Shown here one piece after another: positions 16,058-25,995 of a stretch of DNA of 64,000 nucleotides. The stretch lies in contig JAFUOS010000007.1 of assembly GCA_017472665.1 (NCBI GenBank), positions 1 to 64,000 on the forward strand, given 5' to 3'. The number at the start of each line of letters is the position of its first letter. Position 1 is the stretch's first letter. Source of the stretch: Tyzzerella sp. (GTDB lineage: Bacteria > Bacillota > Clostridia > Lachnospirales > Lachnospiraceae). The position numbers and the translations under genes were made by a program. The notes below the pieces were generated by a model. The model saw only the letters and a list, made by a program, of their open reading frames with translations, did no database searches and had not been told where the DNA came from.

Positions 16058-17245
16058 ATGAATGTTTTAGTAATCAACTGTGGAAGTTCTTCATTGAAAT
16101 TCCAATTAATCAACTCTGATACAGAAGCTGTATTAGCAAAAGGTCTTTGTGAAAGAATCGGTATTGACGGAAGACTTACTTACCAACCAGCAGGTGGAGA
16201 AAAAACAGTAGAAGACAAAGCAATGCCTACACACACAGAAGCAATCCAATTCGTAATCGACGCATTGACAGATTCTGAAAGAGGTGTAGTAGCAAGTTTG
16301 TCAGAAATCGGAGCAGTAGGACATCGTGTCGTACATGGTGGAGAAAAATTCGCAAGTTCAGCAGTCATTACAGAAGAAATGATCAAAGCAGTAGAAGAAT
16401 GCAACGATTTAGCACCACTTCACAATCCTGCAAACTTAATCGGTATTCGTGCATGTCAGGAATTGATGCCAAACGTACCAATGGTTGGTGTGTTTGACAC
16501 AGCTTTCCATCAGACAATGCCAGAAAAAGCGTATATGTATGGACTTCCATACGAATACTATGAAAACTACAAAGTAAGACGTTATGGATTCCACGGAACA
16601 AGCCACAGCTTTGTTTCTAAGAGAGTAGCAGAAATCTTAGACAGACCATATGATGCAACAAAGACAATCGTTTGCCACTTAGGAAACGGTGCAAGTATCT
16701 GCGCAGTAGAAAATGGAAAATCAGTAGATACTTCTATGGGTCTTACACCACTTGAAGGTCTTGTAATGGGAACACGTTCAGGGGATGTTGATCCGGGTGC
16801 ATTAGAATTTCTTGCTAAGAAAGAAGGTCTTGATATAGCCGGTCTTTTAAATATGTTAAACAAAAAGTCTGGTGTACATGGTCTTTCAGGAATCTCAAGT
16901 GACTTCCGTGATTTAGCAGCTGGTGCAGAGGCTGGAAACAGACAAGCACAGATTGCCATCGATGTATTTGCTTATCGTGTGGCAAAATATGTTGGAAGCT
17001 ATGTGGCAGCCATGAATGGTGTAGACGCAATCGCTTTCACAGCAGGAATTGGTGAAAACGACGGCAGCATCCGAGAAAAAGTATGTTCTTACTTAGGCTA
17101 TTTAGGAATTGAAATTGATAAAGAAGCAAATGGAAAACGCGGTGAAGAAATCGTGATTTCCACTGCAGATTCAAAAGTCAAAGTATTAGTAGTTCCTACA
17201 AACGAAGAACTTGCAATCGCTCGCGAGACAGTTGCATTAGTTTAG
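16058..17245 (+). CDS. ackA: Acetate kinase
   Basis: AckA transfers phosphate from acetyl phosphate to ADP, giving acetate and ATP. The 395-residue protein starts with [10 protein letters not shown] (residues 6-15) and contains [43 protein letters not shown] and FTAGIGEND, the full acetokinase signature set. A GGAGG site lies 8 bases before the ATG. It forms an operon with pta and is the main substrate-level phosphorylation route visible in this window. Confidence 0.98.
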   Translation: MNVLVINCGSSSLKFQLINSDTEAVLAKGLCERIGIDGRLTYQPAGGEKTVEDKAMPTHTEAIQFVIDALTDSERGVVASLSEIGAVGHRVVHGGEKFASSAVITEEMIKAVEECNDLAPLHNPANLIGIRACQELMPNVPMVGVFDTAFHQTMPEKAYMYGLPYEYYENYKVRRYGFHGTSHSFVSKRVAEILDRPYDATKTIVCHLGNGASICAVENGKSVDTSMGLTPLEGLVMGTRSGDVDPGALEFLAKKEGLDIAGLLNMLNKKSGVHGLSGISSDFRDLAAGAEAGNRQAQIAIDVFAYRVAKYVGSYVAAMNGVDAIAFTAGIGENDGSIREKVCSYLGYLGIEIDKEANGKRGEEIVISTADSKVKVLVVPTNEELAIARETVALV

Positions 17246-17266
17246 GATAAAATTACTAATTCGTTG

Positions 17267-17294
17267 TTGACAAATGGATTTTTCATGATATAAT
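17267..17294 (+). promoter_or_regulatory. Promoter of the DUF177-rpmF unit
   Basis: TTGACA (17267-17272), 16-bp spacer, TATAAT (17289-17294) with a TG one base before it. Confidence 0.8.
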
Positions 17295-17321
17295 TATTTA
17301 GGTGTGAGTAGGAGTAACGAT

Positions 17322-17849
17322 ATGTTAATAAACCTATCAGACGTTTTATCTGAACATCATAAGACAATTGAAGAGAATGTCCCTGTAGAAATGACAGAGT
17401 TTAAAACATCATTTGGTCGTTTTTCGATTGTTGATAAGCAGGATGTGCACATTGTTGTAAAACATGTGAAACAGCGTGAGTTATCGATTACCGGAGAAGC
17501 GAATGTGGTATTAGAAGTACCATGTGACCGATGTTTAGAACCAGTAAAGGTGCCATTCGATTTAAAGTTTGCGAAAAATGTGGACTTGCAAGAGTCTGAG
17601 GATGCACAGGTAGATGAACTAGACGAAAAAAATTATATTGACGGATATAATCTTGACGTAGACAAATTACTCTATAATGAGATTTTGATAGGATGGCCGA
17701 TGAAAATTCTTTGTAGCGAAGACTGTAAAGGGATTTGCAACGTGTGTGGTCAAAACCTAAATGAGGGATCTTGTGACTGCGAAGATACAAGTCTTGACCC
17801 TAGAATGTCAGTTATCCGCGATGTGTTTAAGAATTTTAAGGAGGTGTAA
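17322..17849 (+). CDS. DUF177 (YceD-like) protein
   Basis: YceD/DUF177 proteins are small, acidic and nearly always encoded beside rpmF; a role in 23S rRNA or large-subunit biogenesis has been proposed for relatives. Two Cys pairs are visible, CDRC in the middle and CSEDCKGICNVCG with CDCED near the end, which suggests metal binding. The ATG at 17322 is chosen because TAGGAG (17309-17314) precedes it; a GTG at 17304 would lie upstream of the site. The stop is 3 bases before the rpmF start. Confidence 0.88.
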   Translation: MLINLSDVLSEHHKTIEENVPVEMTEFKTSFGRFSIVDKQDVHIVVKHVKQRELSITGEANVVLEVPCDRCLEPVKVPFDLKFAKNVDLQESEDAQVDELDEKNYIDGYNLDVDKLLYNEILIGWPMKILCSEDCKGICNVCGQNLNEGSCDCEDTSLDPRMSVIRDVFKNFKEV

Positions 17850-17852
17850 CCT

Positions 17853-18032
17853 ATGTCAATTTGTCCAAAGAATAAATCTTCTAAAGCAAGAAGAGACAAA
17901 AGAAGAGCAAACTGGAAAATGAGCGCTCCAAATTTAGTAAAATGCAGCAAATGTGGTGAATTAATGATGCCACACAGAGTATGCAAAGCTTGCGGTTCTT
18001 ACAACAAAAAAGAAATCGTAGCTGTAGACTAA
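17853..18032 (+). CDS. rpmF: 50S ribosomal protein L32
   Basis: L32 is a small zinc-binding protein of the large ribosomal subunit. The 59-residue frame begins MSICPKNKSSKARRDKRRAN and carries the Cys4 zinc motif CSKC and CKAC near residues 31-47. AAGGAGGTG lies just upstream, inside the end of the DUF177 gene. It ends at a strong terminator, so plsX is probably read from read-through or its own weak promoter. Confidence 0.97.
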   Translation: MSICPKNKSSKARRDKRRANWKMSAPNLVKCSKCGELMMPHRVCKACGSYNKKEIVAVD

Positions 18033-18047
18033 TTACAAAAAGTCATT

Positions 18048-18083
18048 AAAATCAAGGGTTTTTAATGAACCCTTGATTTTTTT
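18048..18083 (+). terminator. Terminator after rpmF
   Basis: A 12-bp stem AAATCAAGGGTT (18048-18059) with AACCCTTGATTT (18068-18079), a short loop and a T-run. Confidence 0.88.
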
Positions 18084-18152
18084 GTGCGAATTTATATTGA
18101 TTTTTGTGGTAATGTCTAGTAAAATTACGTTAGCAGTGCAGGAGGTATAAGC

Positions 18153-19160
18153 ATGTCAGAGATTACAAAAGTAGCATTAGATGCTATGGGAGGAGACAAT
18201 GCACCTGGAGAAATGGTAAAGGGTGCAGTTGATGCGATTCATAAGCGTAAGGATATCAAGGTATTTCTGGTTGGTCAGGAAGACGTGATTCAGAAAGAAC
18301 TTGCGCAGTACACTTATGAAACGGATCAAATAGAAGTTGTGAATGCAACAGAGGTCATTGAGACTGCAGAACCACCAGTTATGGCGATTCGTAGGAAAAA
18401 AGACTCATCAATTGTTGTTGCGATGAATATGGTGAAGAAAGGGGAGGCAGATGCATTTGTTTCTGCTGGAAATTCAGGCGCAGTTCTTGTTGGCGGACAA
18501 CTTATCGTTGGACGTATCAAAGGAATTGAAAGGCCACCATTAGCACCACTTATTCCGACGGCAAAAGGAGTTTCCCTGCTGATTGATTGCGGCGCGAATG
18601 TAGATGCCAGATCTTCGCACCTGGTACAATTTGCAAAATTAGGTTCTATCTACATGGAACACGTAATGGGGATTCAGAATCCGAAAGTTGCGATTGTTAA
18701 CATTGGTGCAGAAGAAGAAAAAGGCAATGCCCTTGTAAAAGAAACATTTCCACTGCTGAAAGAATGCAAAGACATCAACTTCATTGGAAGTATTGAGGCG
18801 CGAGATATTCCACATGGAATGGCAGATGTCATTGTATGTGAAGCATTTGTTGGAAATGTCATCTTGAAACTTTATGAAGGAGTTGGCTCCGTGATGATGC
18901 ATAAAGTAAAACAAGGCATGATGACTACACTTCGAAGCAAGATAGGCGCTCTGCTTGTAAAACCAGCACTAAAAGAAACATTGAAGAGCTTTGATGCAAG
19001 CGAGCATGGTGGTGCACCACTATTGGGACTTAACGGTCTTGTGGTGAAGACTCATGGCAGTTCAAAAGCAAAAGAAGTCTCAAATTCAATTATTCAATGT
19101 GTTACATTCAAAGAACAAAGAATTAATGATAAGATCAGAGAATGTATCAAAGAAGATTAA
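18153..19160 (+). CDS. plsX: Phosphate acyltransferase PlsX
   Basis: PlsX makes acyl phosphate from acyl-ACP, the acyl donor for the first acylation of glycerol-3-phosphate in phospholipid synthesis. Features are LDAMGGDNAPGEMVKGA at the N-terminus, then FVSAGNSGAVLVGG, RPPLAPLIPT, DCGANVDARS and VCEAFVGNVILKLYEG. 335 residues is the normal length. GGAGGTA precedes the ATG. It is followed at 23 bp by acpP, which supplies the acyl carrier. Confidence 0.97.
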   Translation: MSEITKVALDAMGGDNAPGEMVKGAVDAIHKRKDIKVFLVGQEDVIQKELAQYTYETDQIEVVNATEVIETAEPPVMAIRRKKDSSIVVAMNMVKKGEADAFVSAGNSGAVLVGGQLIVGRIKGIERPPLAPLIPTAKGVSLLIDCGANVDARSSHLVQFAKLGSIYMEHVMGIQNPKVAIVNIGAEEEKGNALVKETFPLLKECKDINFIGSIEARDIPHGMADVIVCEAFVGNVILKLYEGVGSVMMHKVKQGMMTTLRSKIGALLVKPALKETLKSFDASEHGGAPLLGLNGLVVKTHGSSKAKEVSNSIIQCVTFKEQRINDKIRECIKED

Positions 19161-19183
19161 TCCAATATTAAGGAGAGAACGTT

Positions 19184-19414
19184 ATGGAATTTGAAAAATT
19201 ACAGGAAATTATCGCAGACGTATTAAATGCAAATCCAGAGGAGATTACGATGGAAACCACATTTGTAGACGATTTAGGAGCAGACTCATTGGATATTTTC
19301 CAAATCATTATGGGAATTGAAGAAACATTTGATATTGAAATTGAAAACGAAGATGCTGAAAAAATTGTCACAGTGGGAGATGCTGTAGAACAAATTAAAA
19401 ACGCTATACATTAG
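19184..19414 (+). CDS. acpP: Acyl carrier protein
   Basis: ACP carries growing fatty acyl chains on a 4'-phosphopantetheine arm. The 76-residue acidic protein has the attachment motif GADSLD with the modified Ser at residue 35. A hairpin directly after the stop (19424-19450) may partly separate it from rnc. Confidence 0.97.
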   Translation: MEFEKLQEIIADVLNANPEEITMETTFVDDLGADSLDIFQIIMGIEETFDIEIENEDAEKIVTVGDAVEQIKNAIH

Positions 19415-19423
19415 GCAATAGAT

Positions 19424-19450
19424 GAAAAAGCCCAAACGGGCTTTTTCATT
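19424..19450 (+). terminator. Terminator or attenuator between acpP and rnc
   Basis: GAAAAAGCCC (19424-19433) pairs perfectly with GGGCTTTTTC (19438-19447) around AAAC, followed by ATTTTA. The weak T-tract and tight spacing suggest partial termination, which would give more acpP than rnc message. Confidence 0.72.
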
Positions 19451-19469
19451 TTATGCGAGAGGGAGCAAC

Positions 19470-20165
19470 ATGCAACAGAAATTACTAGAATTACAAAACA
19501 AGATTGGATATCAATTCCATGATGTGGAACTATTAAAATCAGCAATGATGCATAGTTCTTATACCAATGAGAAACATCTTCCAAAATGCAAGTGTAATGA
19601 AAGATTAGAGTTCTTGGGGGATGCTGTATTAGAATTAGTCTCCAGTGAATTTTTATTTTCCGAAAATGAAACGATGCCAGAGGGAGAATTAACGAAGCTG
19701 CGTGCAAGTATGGTGTGCGAACCATCTTTGGCATTTTGTGCGCGGGAAATCGACTTAGGGAGTTATCTGCTTCTTGGAAAAGGAGAAGAAGTGACTGGAG
19801 GACGAACCAGAGCATCTATCACTTCAGATGCGTTGGAAGCACTCATTGGAGCGATTTATCAGGATGGTGGTTTTGCTAATGCAAAAGAGTTCATTCTTAA
19901 ATTTGTATTGAATGATTTGGAACACAAAAAACTCTTTTATGATAGCAAGACTATCCTACAAGAACTTGTGCAGGGAAACTTTTCAGAAACTCTGTCATAT
20001 CAGCTTGTGAAAGAAGAAGGCCCTGACCATAACAAAGCTTTTTTCGTAGAGGTATGCATTGGAGAGAATCGTTATGGAGAAGGTTCTGGCAGAACGAAAA
20101 AAGCGGCGGAACAAGATGCCGCATATCATGCAATTTTGAAATTACACGAGAAGAATATAAAGTAG
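19470..20165 (+). CDS. rnc: Ribonuclease III
   Basis: RNase III cuts double-stranded RNA, including rRNA precursors. The 231-residue protein has the signature ERLEFLGDAVLEL near residue 40, the second catalytic segment SDALEALIGAIYQDGG, and a C-terminal double-stranded RNA-binding domain ending GSGRTKKAAEQDAAYHAI. The ATG at 19470 follows GAGAGGGA; a longer frame begins inside the preceding hairpin and is unlikely to be used. Confidence 0.96.
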   Translation: MQQKLLELQNKIGYQFHDVELLKSAMMHSSYTNEKHLPKCKCNERLEFLGDAVLELVSSEFLFSENETMPEGELTKLRASMVCEPSLAFCAREIDLGSYLLLGKGEEVTGGRTRASITSDALEALIGAIYQDGGFANAKEFILKFVLNDLEHKKLFYDSKTILQELVQGNFSETLSYQLVKEEGPDHNKAFFVEVCIGENRYGEGSGRTKKAAEQDAAYHAILKLHEKNIK

Positions 20166-20172
20166 GTGTGAG

Positions 20173-23100
20173 ATGTATTTAAAAAGTATTGAAGTACAAG
20201 GGTTCAAGTCCTTTGCTAACAAAATCGTATTTGATTTTCATAATGGGATTACTGGTATAGTTGGACCGAACGGCAGCGGAAAAAGTAATGTTGCCGATGC
20301 GGTAAGGTGGGTTCTTGGAGAACAGCGTGTGAAACAGCTTCGTGGAGGAAATATGCAGGACGTTATTTTCTCTGGTACGGAACTTCGAAAACCGCTTAGT
20401 TATGCATCGGTTGCGATTACGTTGGATAATTCTGACCATCATTTGCCGATTGATTACAATGAAGTGACCGTTGCCAGAAAGTTGTATCGTTCTGGCGAAA
20501 GTGAATATCTGATTAATGGAAGCACATGTCGTCTGAAAGATGTCAATGAGCTCTTTTATGATACTGGTATCGGTAAAGAAGGTTATTCTATCATTGGACA
20601 AGGTCAGATTGATAAAATCTTAAGTGGAAAGCCGGAAGAACGTAGAGAGCTTTTTGATGAAGCGGCTGGTATCGTAAAGTTTAAAAGACGTAAAAATATG
20701 TCTTTGAAGAAACTGGAAGAAGAACGTCAGAATCTTGTACGTGTCAATGATATTTTGGCAGAATTAGAAAAGCAGATTGGACCTTTGGAGAAGCAATCCG
20801 AAGTTGCTAAGACCTATTTGCGTAAAAAGGAAGAATTGAAAACATACGATATCAATATGTTTTTATTGGAAACGGCCCGAATAAAAGCAGAACTTGCTGC
20901 TGTGGAAGAAAAGATTAAGATTACCCAGGATGAATTGGATGATGTTACTGCACAATATGAAAATACGAAGACAGAGTATGAAGCCATTGAAGTGCAGACA
21001 GATGAGATTGACAATTCGCTGGAACGTGCAAAACGACAGCTCAACGAGACAAAGCTTTTAAAACAACAATTAGAAGGACAGATTGAGGTCTTAAAAGAGC
21101 AGATTAATACAGCTCGTATGAACGACGAGCATTTGGAACAACGTTCGAAAGCGATTTATGCTGAACTTACGGAACGTGAGAAGAGCATGGCTAATCTAGC
21201 GAAAGAAAAAGAAGAACTGGAGCATCAGATATCTGAAAAACATGTAGAAGATGAGGACGCGCAGACCAAGTTGTTTCGCATTCAGACAAGGATTGCAGAA
21301 TTGGCGGGAACTATTGAAAACAACAAACAGGATTTGATCGAACTTTTGAATAATCGTTCTTCTACAAAGGCGAATATTCAGAAATTTGATACCATGTTGG
21401 AACAGATCCAAGTGCGCCGCTCGGAGTTGCATCAGAGACTGATTACCGCAAAAAGTGAAGCAGATAAGCAGAAAGCATTAAGTACACAATTTGAAAATGA
21501 GTTGAAAGCGGTTTCTGGAACGATTATTGAATATGCGAACCAGATTAAGTCATATGAGGCTGAAATTGAACGTCTACAGGCTGAGATTTTGAAAAAAACA
21601 GAAGAACACCGCAATGGACAGAGTGCATACCATAGAGAAGCTTCGCGTTTAGAGTCTTTAAAAAACATTACAGAACGTTATGACGGATATGGCAACAGCA
21701 TTCGCCGTGTCATGGAAAGAAAAGCGCATGTACCAGGAATCCTTGGAGTTGTTGCTGATCTTGTAAAAGTGTCGAAAGAGTACGAGGTTGCAATTGAAAC
21801 TGCACTTGGCGGAAGTATTCAGAATATCGTTACTGATAATGAAAACACTGCAAAGCAGATGATTACATACTTGAAACAAAACAAATTTGGACGAGCAACC
21901 TTCCTTCCGCTTACAAGTGTGAATGGAAGCAATCATAAAGTTCAAAAAGAAGTGCTGAGTGAAGAAGGCGTAATTGGCGTTGCGAGCACTTTGGTTCAAG
22001 TAGAAGATAAATATCAGGGACTGGCTGAAAATTTACTCGGCCGTACCATTGTTGTAAAAAACATTGACAATGGAATTGCTCTGGCAAGAAAATACAAACA
22101 ATCTCTCCGCATCGTTACGCTGGAAGGCGAACTTATGAATCCGGGCGGAGCTATGACTGGTGGTGCATTTAAAAACTCTAGTAATCTTCTTAGCAGAAGG
22201 CGTGAAATCGAGGAATTGGAAAAGACAGTGAAAAAGTTACAGTCCGATATGGAAGCGATGGAGCGCGCTGTAGAAAACTGTAAAGAAGAGCGTGCAGGAC
22301 TTTACGTAAAAGTAGAGGAAGTCAAAGAACAACTGCAGAAGGCTTACGTGGTACAAAATACAGCGAAGATGAATATGGATCAGGTGAATTCAAAGATTGC
22401 GCAGACCAATGCAGAAACGAAGCATATTCATGAAGAAAACGAGGATTTGGAAAGCCAGATTCAAGAAATTAAAGACAACCATGAATCGATTCAGGTTGAA
22501 TTGGAATATTCTGAAAAAATGGAACGAGAGTTAAATAGCTCTTCCGTAGAGCAGCAAAAAGAATTGGATGAGGCTCGCGAGGAAGAAAGCAGGCAGCTGC
22601 AGGAAACTGAAAAGATGCACTTGTCTTATGCTGCATTGGAGCAAAAATATCAATTCCTACAGGAAAACGAAGTTCGTATTCAGGAAGAAATTCAAAAATT
22701 CAATGAAGAATTGTCTGGCTTAGATATTAGTAAAGGTGATGCTTCTGAGGAAATCAAGCAGAAGGAAGCACAAATTCAGGATATTCAGGATACGATTACA
22801 AATTCTGCAGAATTGTTTGCGGAAATTGAGGCAGAGATTCAGAAATTTGTGGCAGAAAAAGAAGAACTAACGAAGCAGCATAAAGCATTCTTGGCAAAAC
22901 GTGAAGAATTGGCAAAACGAATGGCAGAACTGGATAAAGAATCTTTCCGTTTAAACAGTAAACGAGAAGGTTATGAAGAATCTTCTGAAAAGCAGATTAG
23001 TTATATGTGGGATGAGTACGAACTCACTTACAATATGGCACTTGAAATCCGCGATGAAAACCTCAACGATTTGGCATTTATGAAGAAGCAGATTCAAACG

Positions 23101-23733
23101 TTAAAGAATGAGATTCGTGCACTTGGCTCTGTCAATGTCAATGCAATTGAAGATTACAAAAACGTTTCAGAACGTTATGAATTCTTGAAAACACAGCATG
23201 ATGACTTGGTAGAAGCAGAGGCAACTCTAGTAAATATTATCGAGGAACTGGACGCAGCAATGCGCAAACAGTTCAAGGAAAGTTTTGAAGAAATCAGCGT
23301 AGAATTTGATAAAGTATTTAAACAACTTTTCGGTGGTGGAAAGGGTACCTTGGAATTGATGGAGGATGAGGATATCCTAGAAGCAGGTATTCGCATTATT
23401 GCACAACCACCAGGAAAAAAACTACAGAACATGATGCAATTATCCGGTGGAGAAAAAGCGTTGACAGCGATTTCACTGTTATTTGCAATTCAGAATTTGA
23501 AGCCGTCTCCATTCTGTCTCTTGGACGAAATCGAGGCTGCATTAGATGATTCTAACGTGGATCGTTTTGCAAATTATCTGCACAAGTTGACGAAGCATAC
23601 ACAGTTTATTGTAATTACCCACAGAAGAGGTACGATGACCGCTGCAGATCGTCTGTATGGTATTACCATGCAGGAAAAAGGGGTATCAACACTGGTATCT
23701 GTAGACTTGTTAGAAAAAGAATTAGATGATTAG
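20173..23733 (+). CDS. smc: Chromosome segregation ATPase SMC
   Basis: SMC dimers load at origins and fold the chromosome with ScpA/ScpB. The 1186-residue protein has Walker A GPNGSGKSN near residue 32, long coiled coils (about 170-500 and 680-1000), and a central hinge (about 510-670). The signature LSGGEKALTA begins at 1090 and Walker B LLDEIEAALD is near 1116. Length and layout match full-length bacterial SMC, with no interruption. It follows rnc by 7 bp and precedes ftsY by 15 bp, a conserved trio. Confidence 0.98.
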   Translation: MYLKSIEVQGFKSFANKIVFDFHNGITGIVGPNGSGKSNVADAVRWVLGEQRVKQLRGGNMQDVIFSGTELRKPLSYASVAITLDNSDHHLPIDYNEVTVARKLYRSGESEYLINGSTCRLKDVNELFYDTGIGKEGYSIIGQGQIDKILSGKPEERRELFDEAAGIVKFKRRKNMSLKKLEEERQNLVRVNDILAELEKQIGPLEKQSEVAKTYLRKKEELKTYDINMFLLETARIKAELAAVEEKIKITQDELDDVTAQYENTKTEYEAIEVQTDEIDNSLERAKRQLNETKLLKQQLEGQIEVLKEQINTARMNDEHLEQRSKAIYAELTEREKSMANLAKEKEELEHQISEKHVEDEDAQTKLFRIQTRIAELAGTIENNKQDLIELLNNRSSTKANIQKFDTMLEQIQVRRSELHQRLITAKSEADKQKALSTQFENELKAVSGTIIEYANQIKSYEAEIERLQAEILKKTEEHRNGQSAYHREASRLESLKNITERYDGYGNSIRRVMERKAHVPGILGVVADLVKVSKEYEVAIETALGGSIQNIVTDNENTAKQMITYLKQNKFGRATFLPLTSVNGSNHKVQKEVLSEEGVIGVASTLVQVEDKYQGLAENLLGRTIVVKNIDNGIALARKYKQSLRIVTLEGELMNPGGAMTGGAFKNSSNLLSRRREIEELEKTVKKLQSDMEAMERAVENCKEERAGLYVKVEEVKEQLQKAYVVQNTAKMNMDQVNSKIAQTNAETKHIHEENEDLESQIQEIKDNHESIQVELEYSEKMERELNSSSVEQQKELDEAREEESRQLQETEKMHLSYAALEQKYQFLQENEVRIQEEIQKFNEELSGLDISKGDASEEIKQKEAQIQDIQDTITNSAELFAEIEAEIQKFVAEKEELTKQHKAFLAKREELAKRMAELDKESFRLNSKREGYEESSEKQISYMWDEYELTYNMALEIRDENLNDLAFMKKQIQTLKNEIRALGSVNVNAIEDYKNVSERYEFLKTQHDDLVEAEATLVNIIEELDAAMRKQFKESFEEISVEFDKVFKQLFGGGKGTLELMEDEDILEAGIRIIAQPPGKKLQNMMQLSGGEKALTAISLLFAIQNLKPSPFCLLDEIEAALDDSNVDRFANYLHKLTKHTQFIVITHRRGTMTAADRLYGITMQEKGVSTLVSVDLLEKELDD

Positions 23734-23748
23734 AAATTGGGAGGTTTT

Positions 23749-24681
23749 ATGGGAGAAGAAAAGAAAGGATTTTTTAAACGCCTTGTTTCCGGTCTCACAA
23801 AGACAAGAGATAATATTGTATCGGGAATTGACAGCATTTTTAAAGGATTTTCTCATATCGATGATGATTTTTATGAAGAATTAGAAGAAATCCTCATTAT
23901 GGGCGATTTAGGCGTTCGTGCGACGATGGATATTATCGAGGACTTGAAAAAGAAAGTAAAAGAAAACCATATCAAAGAACCAGCAGATTGTAAGCAATTC
24001 CTAATTGAGAGTATTAAGGAACAGATGGATGTAGGTGAAGCGGCTTATGAGTTTGAACATCAGACATCCGTTGTGCTTGTGATTGGTGTAAATGGTGTTG
24101 GGAAGACTACAACCATTGGGAAATTAGCTGGAAAGCTAAGAGATCAGGGCAAGAAAGTGGTACTTGCGGCTGCAGATACATTCCGCGCGGCAGCTGGTGA
24201 ACAGTTGAAAGAATGGGCTCGTAGAGCAGATGCAGACTTGATTGGTGGACAAGAGGGGTCTGATCCGGCGGCTGTTGTTTTCGATGCGGTTGCTGCAGCA
24301 AAATCAAGAAAAGCAGATGTACTTTTGGTTGACACCGCAGGAAGACTCCATAACAAGAAGAATCTTATGGAGGAGCTTCGCAAAATCAATCGTGTGCTCG
24401 AAAGAGAATATCCAGAAGCATTTCGCGAAACATTGGTGGTGCTGGATGGTACAACAGGACAGAACGCATTAGCACAGGCGAAAGAATTTAAAGATGTTGC
24501 AGATATTACAGGTATTGTTTTGACAAAGATGGATGGAACTGCAAAAGGTGGAATTGCAGTGGCAATTCAAGCAGAGCTTGGCATTCCGGTAAAATATATT
24601 GGTGTCGGAGAAACGATTGATGATTTACAAAAGTTTAACTCCGATGACTTTGTAAACGCATTATTTATGACAGAAGAATAA
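23749..24681 (+). CDS. ftsY: Signal recognition particle receptor FtsY
   Basis: FtsY is the membrane-associated GTPase that receives ribosome-SRP complexes. The N-domain (about residues 1-90) contains the short LGVRATMDII segment, and the G-domain carries GVNGVGKTTTIGKLA, AADTFRAAAGEQL, DTAGRLHNK, TKMDGTAKGG and GVGETIDDLQ. The acidic A-domain is very short, as is usual in Clostridia. The ATG at 23749 is chosen because GGGAGG lies just before it; the TTG at 23737 precedes that site. Confidence 0.97.
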   Translation: MGEEKKGFFKRLVSGLTKTRDNIVSGIDSIFKGFSHIDDDFYEELEEILIMGDLGVRATMDIIEDLKKKVKENHIKEPADCKQFLIESIKEQMDVGEAAYEFEHQTSVVLVIGVNGVGKTTTIGKLAGKLRDQGKKVVLAAADTFRAAAGEQLKEWARRADADLIGGQEGSDPAAVVFDAVAAAKSRKADVLLVDTAGRLHNKKNLMEELRKINRVLEREYPEAFRETLVVLDGTTGQNALAQAKEFKDVADITGIVLTKMDGTAKGGIAVAIQAELGIPVKYIGVGETIDDLQKFNSDDFVNALFMTEE

Positions 24682-24705
24682 AAGCAGAAGAAAGGATGTG
24701 TTCAG

Positions 24706-25920
24706 ATGTTAACTTTACAAAAGTTTGAAGAAGCAAGTGAAATTGTAAAGAAAGTAACGAAGCCAACAAAGTTAGTATATAGTGAGTATCTTAGCCAACA
24801 GACAGGCGGAAAGGTATACTTAAAACCAGAAAACATGCAGCATACAGGAGCATTTAAGCTTCGTGGTGCTTATTACAAAATCAGTACATTATCAGAAGAA
24901 GAGAGAGCAAAAGGTCTGATTACTGCTTCGGCAGGCAATCATGCGCAAGGTGTTGCTTATGCAGCAAAAGCATTTGGGTGTAAGGCGACGATTGTAATGC
25001 CAACAATTACTCCACTGATTAAAGTCAATCGTACGAAAGAATATGGATCAGATGTGGTTTTGTTCGGAGATGTCTATGATGATGCTTGTCAGAGGGCTTA
25101 TGAACTGGCAAATGAAACAGGCGCTACTTTTGTGCATCCGTTTGATGATTTAGATGTTATCACTGGGCAAGGAACGATTACGATGGAGATTATACAAGAA
25201 CTTCCAACTGTAGATTACATTTTAGCACCAGTTGGCGGCGGTGGACTCATCGCAGGTGTTGCAACGCTTGCAAAAATGTTGAATCCAAAGATTAAAGTAA
25301 TCGGGGTAGAACCTGCAAATGCAGCCAGTATGTCAGAGGCACTTGCAGCTGGAAAAACAGTGACTCTTTCTAGTGCAGATACTATTGCAGATGGTACAGC
25401 AGTAAAAACTGTTGGTGAAAATGCATTAAAATATGTACAGGAATATGTAGATGAAATGCTCCTCGTGGAAGATGACGAATTAATCGGAGCATTCCTTGAT
25501 ATGGTAGAAAATCATAAGATGGTTGTAGAAAATGCAGGTCTTTTGACAGTAGCTGCATTGAAACAACTTGATTTGGAAGGGAAAAAAGTAGTATCCATCT
25601 TAAGTGGCGGTAACATGGATGTGATCACTATGTCCTCTATCGTACAGCATGGATTAATCCAGAGAGACCGTATTTTCTCAGTGTCAGTATTGCTTCCAGA
25701 TAAGCCGGGCGAACTGGTACGTGTTGCAGATACGATTGCAAAAGCACAAGGCAATGTTATTAAATTGGAACACAACCAGTTTGTAAGTACAAATCGTAAT
25801 GCGGCAGTGGAACTTCGTATTACGTTGGAGTCATTTGGTACAGAACATAAACGAGAAATTTTAAAAGCCCTTGAAGATAACGGTTACAAGCCAAAGAGCA
25901 TCAGTGCGAAATTATACTAA
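24706..25920 (+). CDS. ilvA: Threonine ammonia-lyase
   Basis: This PLP enzyme deaminates threonine to 2-oxobutyrate, the entry to isoleucine synthesis or to threonine catabolism. The PLP lysine is in HTGAFKLRGA near residue 51, the asparagine loop is SAGNHAQGVAYAA, and the phosphate-binding glycine loop is VGGGGLIAG near 183. A single C-terminal ACT-like domain starts near residue 325 (FSVSVLLPDKPGEL), giving the 404-residue short form. No T-box or leader attenuator is visible, which slightly favours a catabolic or unregulated role. GGATGTG precedes the ATG. Confidence 0.93.
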   Translation: MLTLQKFEEASEIVKKVTKPTKLVYSEYLSQQTGGKVYLKPENMQHTGAFKLRGAYYKISTLSEEERAKGLITASAGNHAQGVAYAAKAFGCKATIVMPTITPLIKVNRTKEYGSDVVLFGDVYDDACQRAYELANETGATFVHPFDDLDVITGQGTITMEIIQELPTVDYILAPVGGGGLIAGVATLAKMLNPKIKVIGVEPANAASMSEALAAGKTVTLSSADTIADGTAVKTVGENALKYVQEYVDEMLLVEDDELIGAFLDMVENHKMVVENAGLLTVAALKQLDLEGKKVVSILSGGNMDVITMSSIVQHGLIQRDRIFSVSVLLPDKPGELVRVADTIAKAQGNVIKLEHNQFVSTNRNAAVELRITLESFGTEHKREILKALEDNGYKPKSISAKLY

Positions 25921-25995
25921 GCAAAATTGATTGAAGAGTCATCGCACACGTTGTAGCAAGAATGTTGATGCATTTTTGAGTGAAAGGGGATTTGT

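Noticed and set aside
20173-23733. CRISPR-like or repeat array in the repetitive codons of smc
   Set aside because: The repetition is low-complexity coiled-coil coding sequence, without regular direct repeats and spacers; no CRISPR array is visible anywhere in the window.
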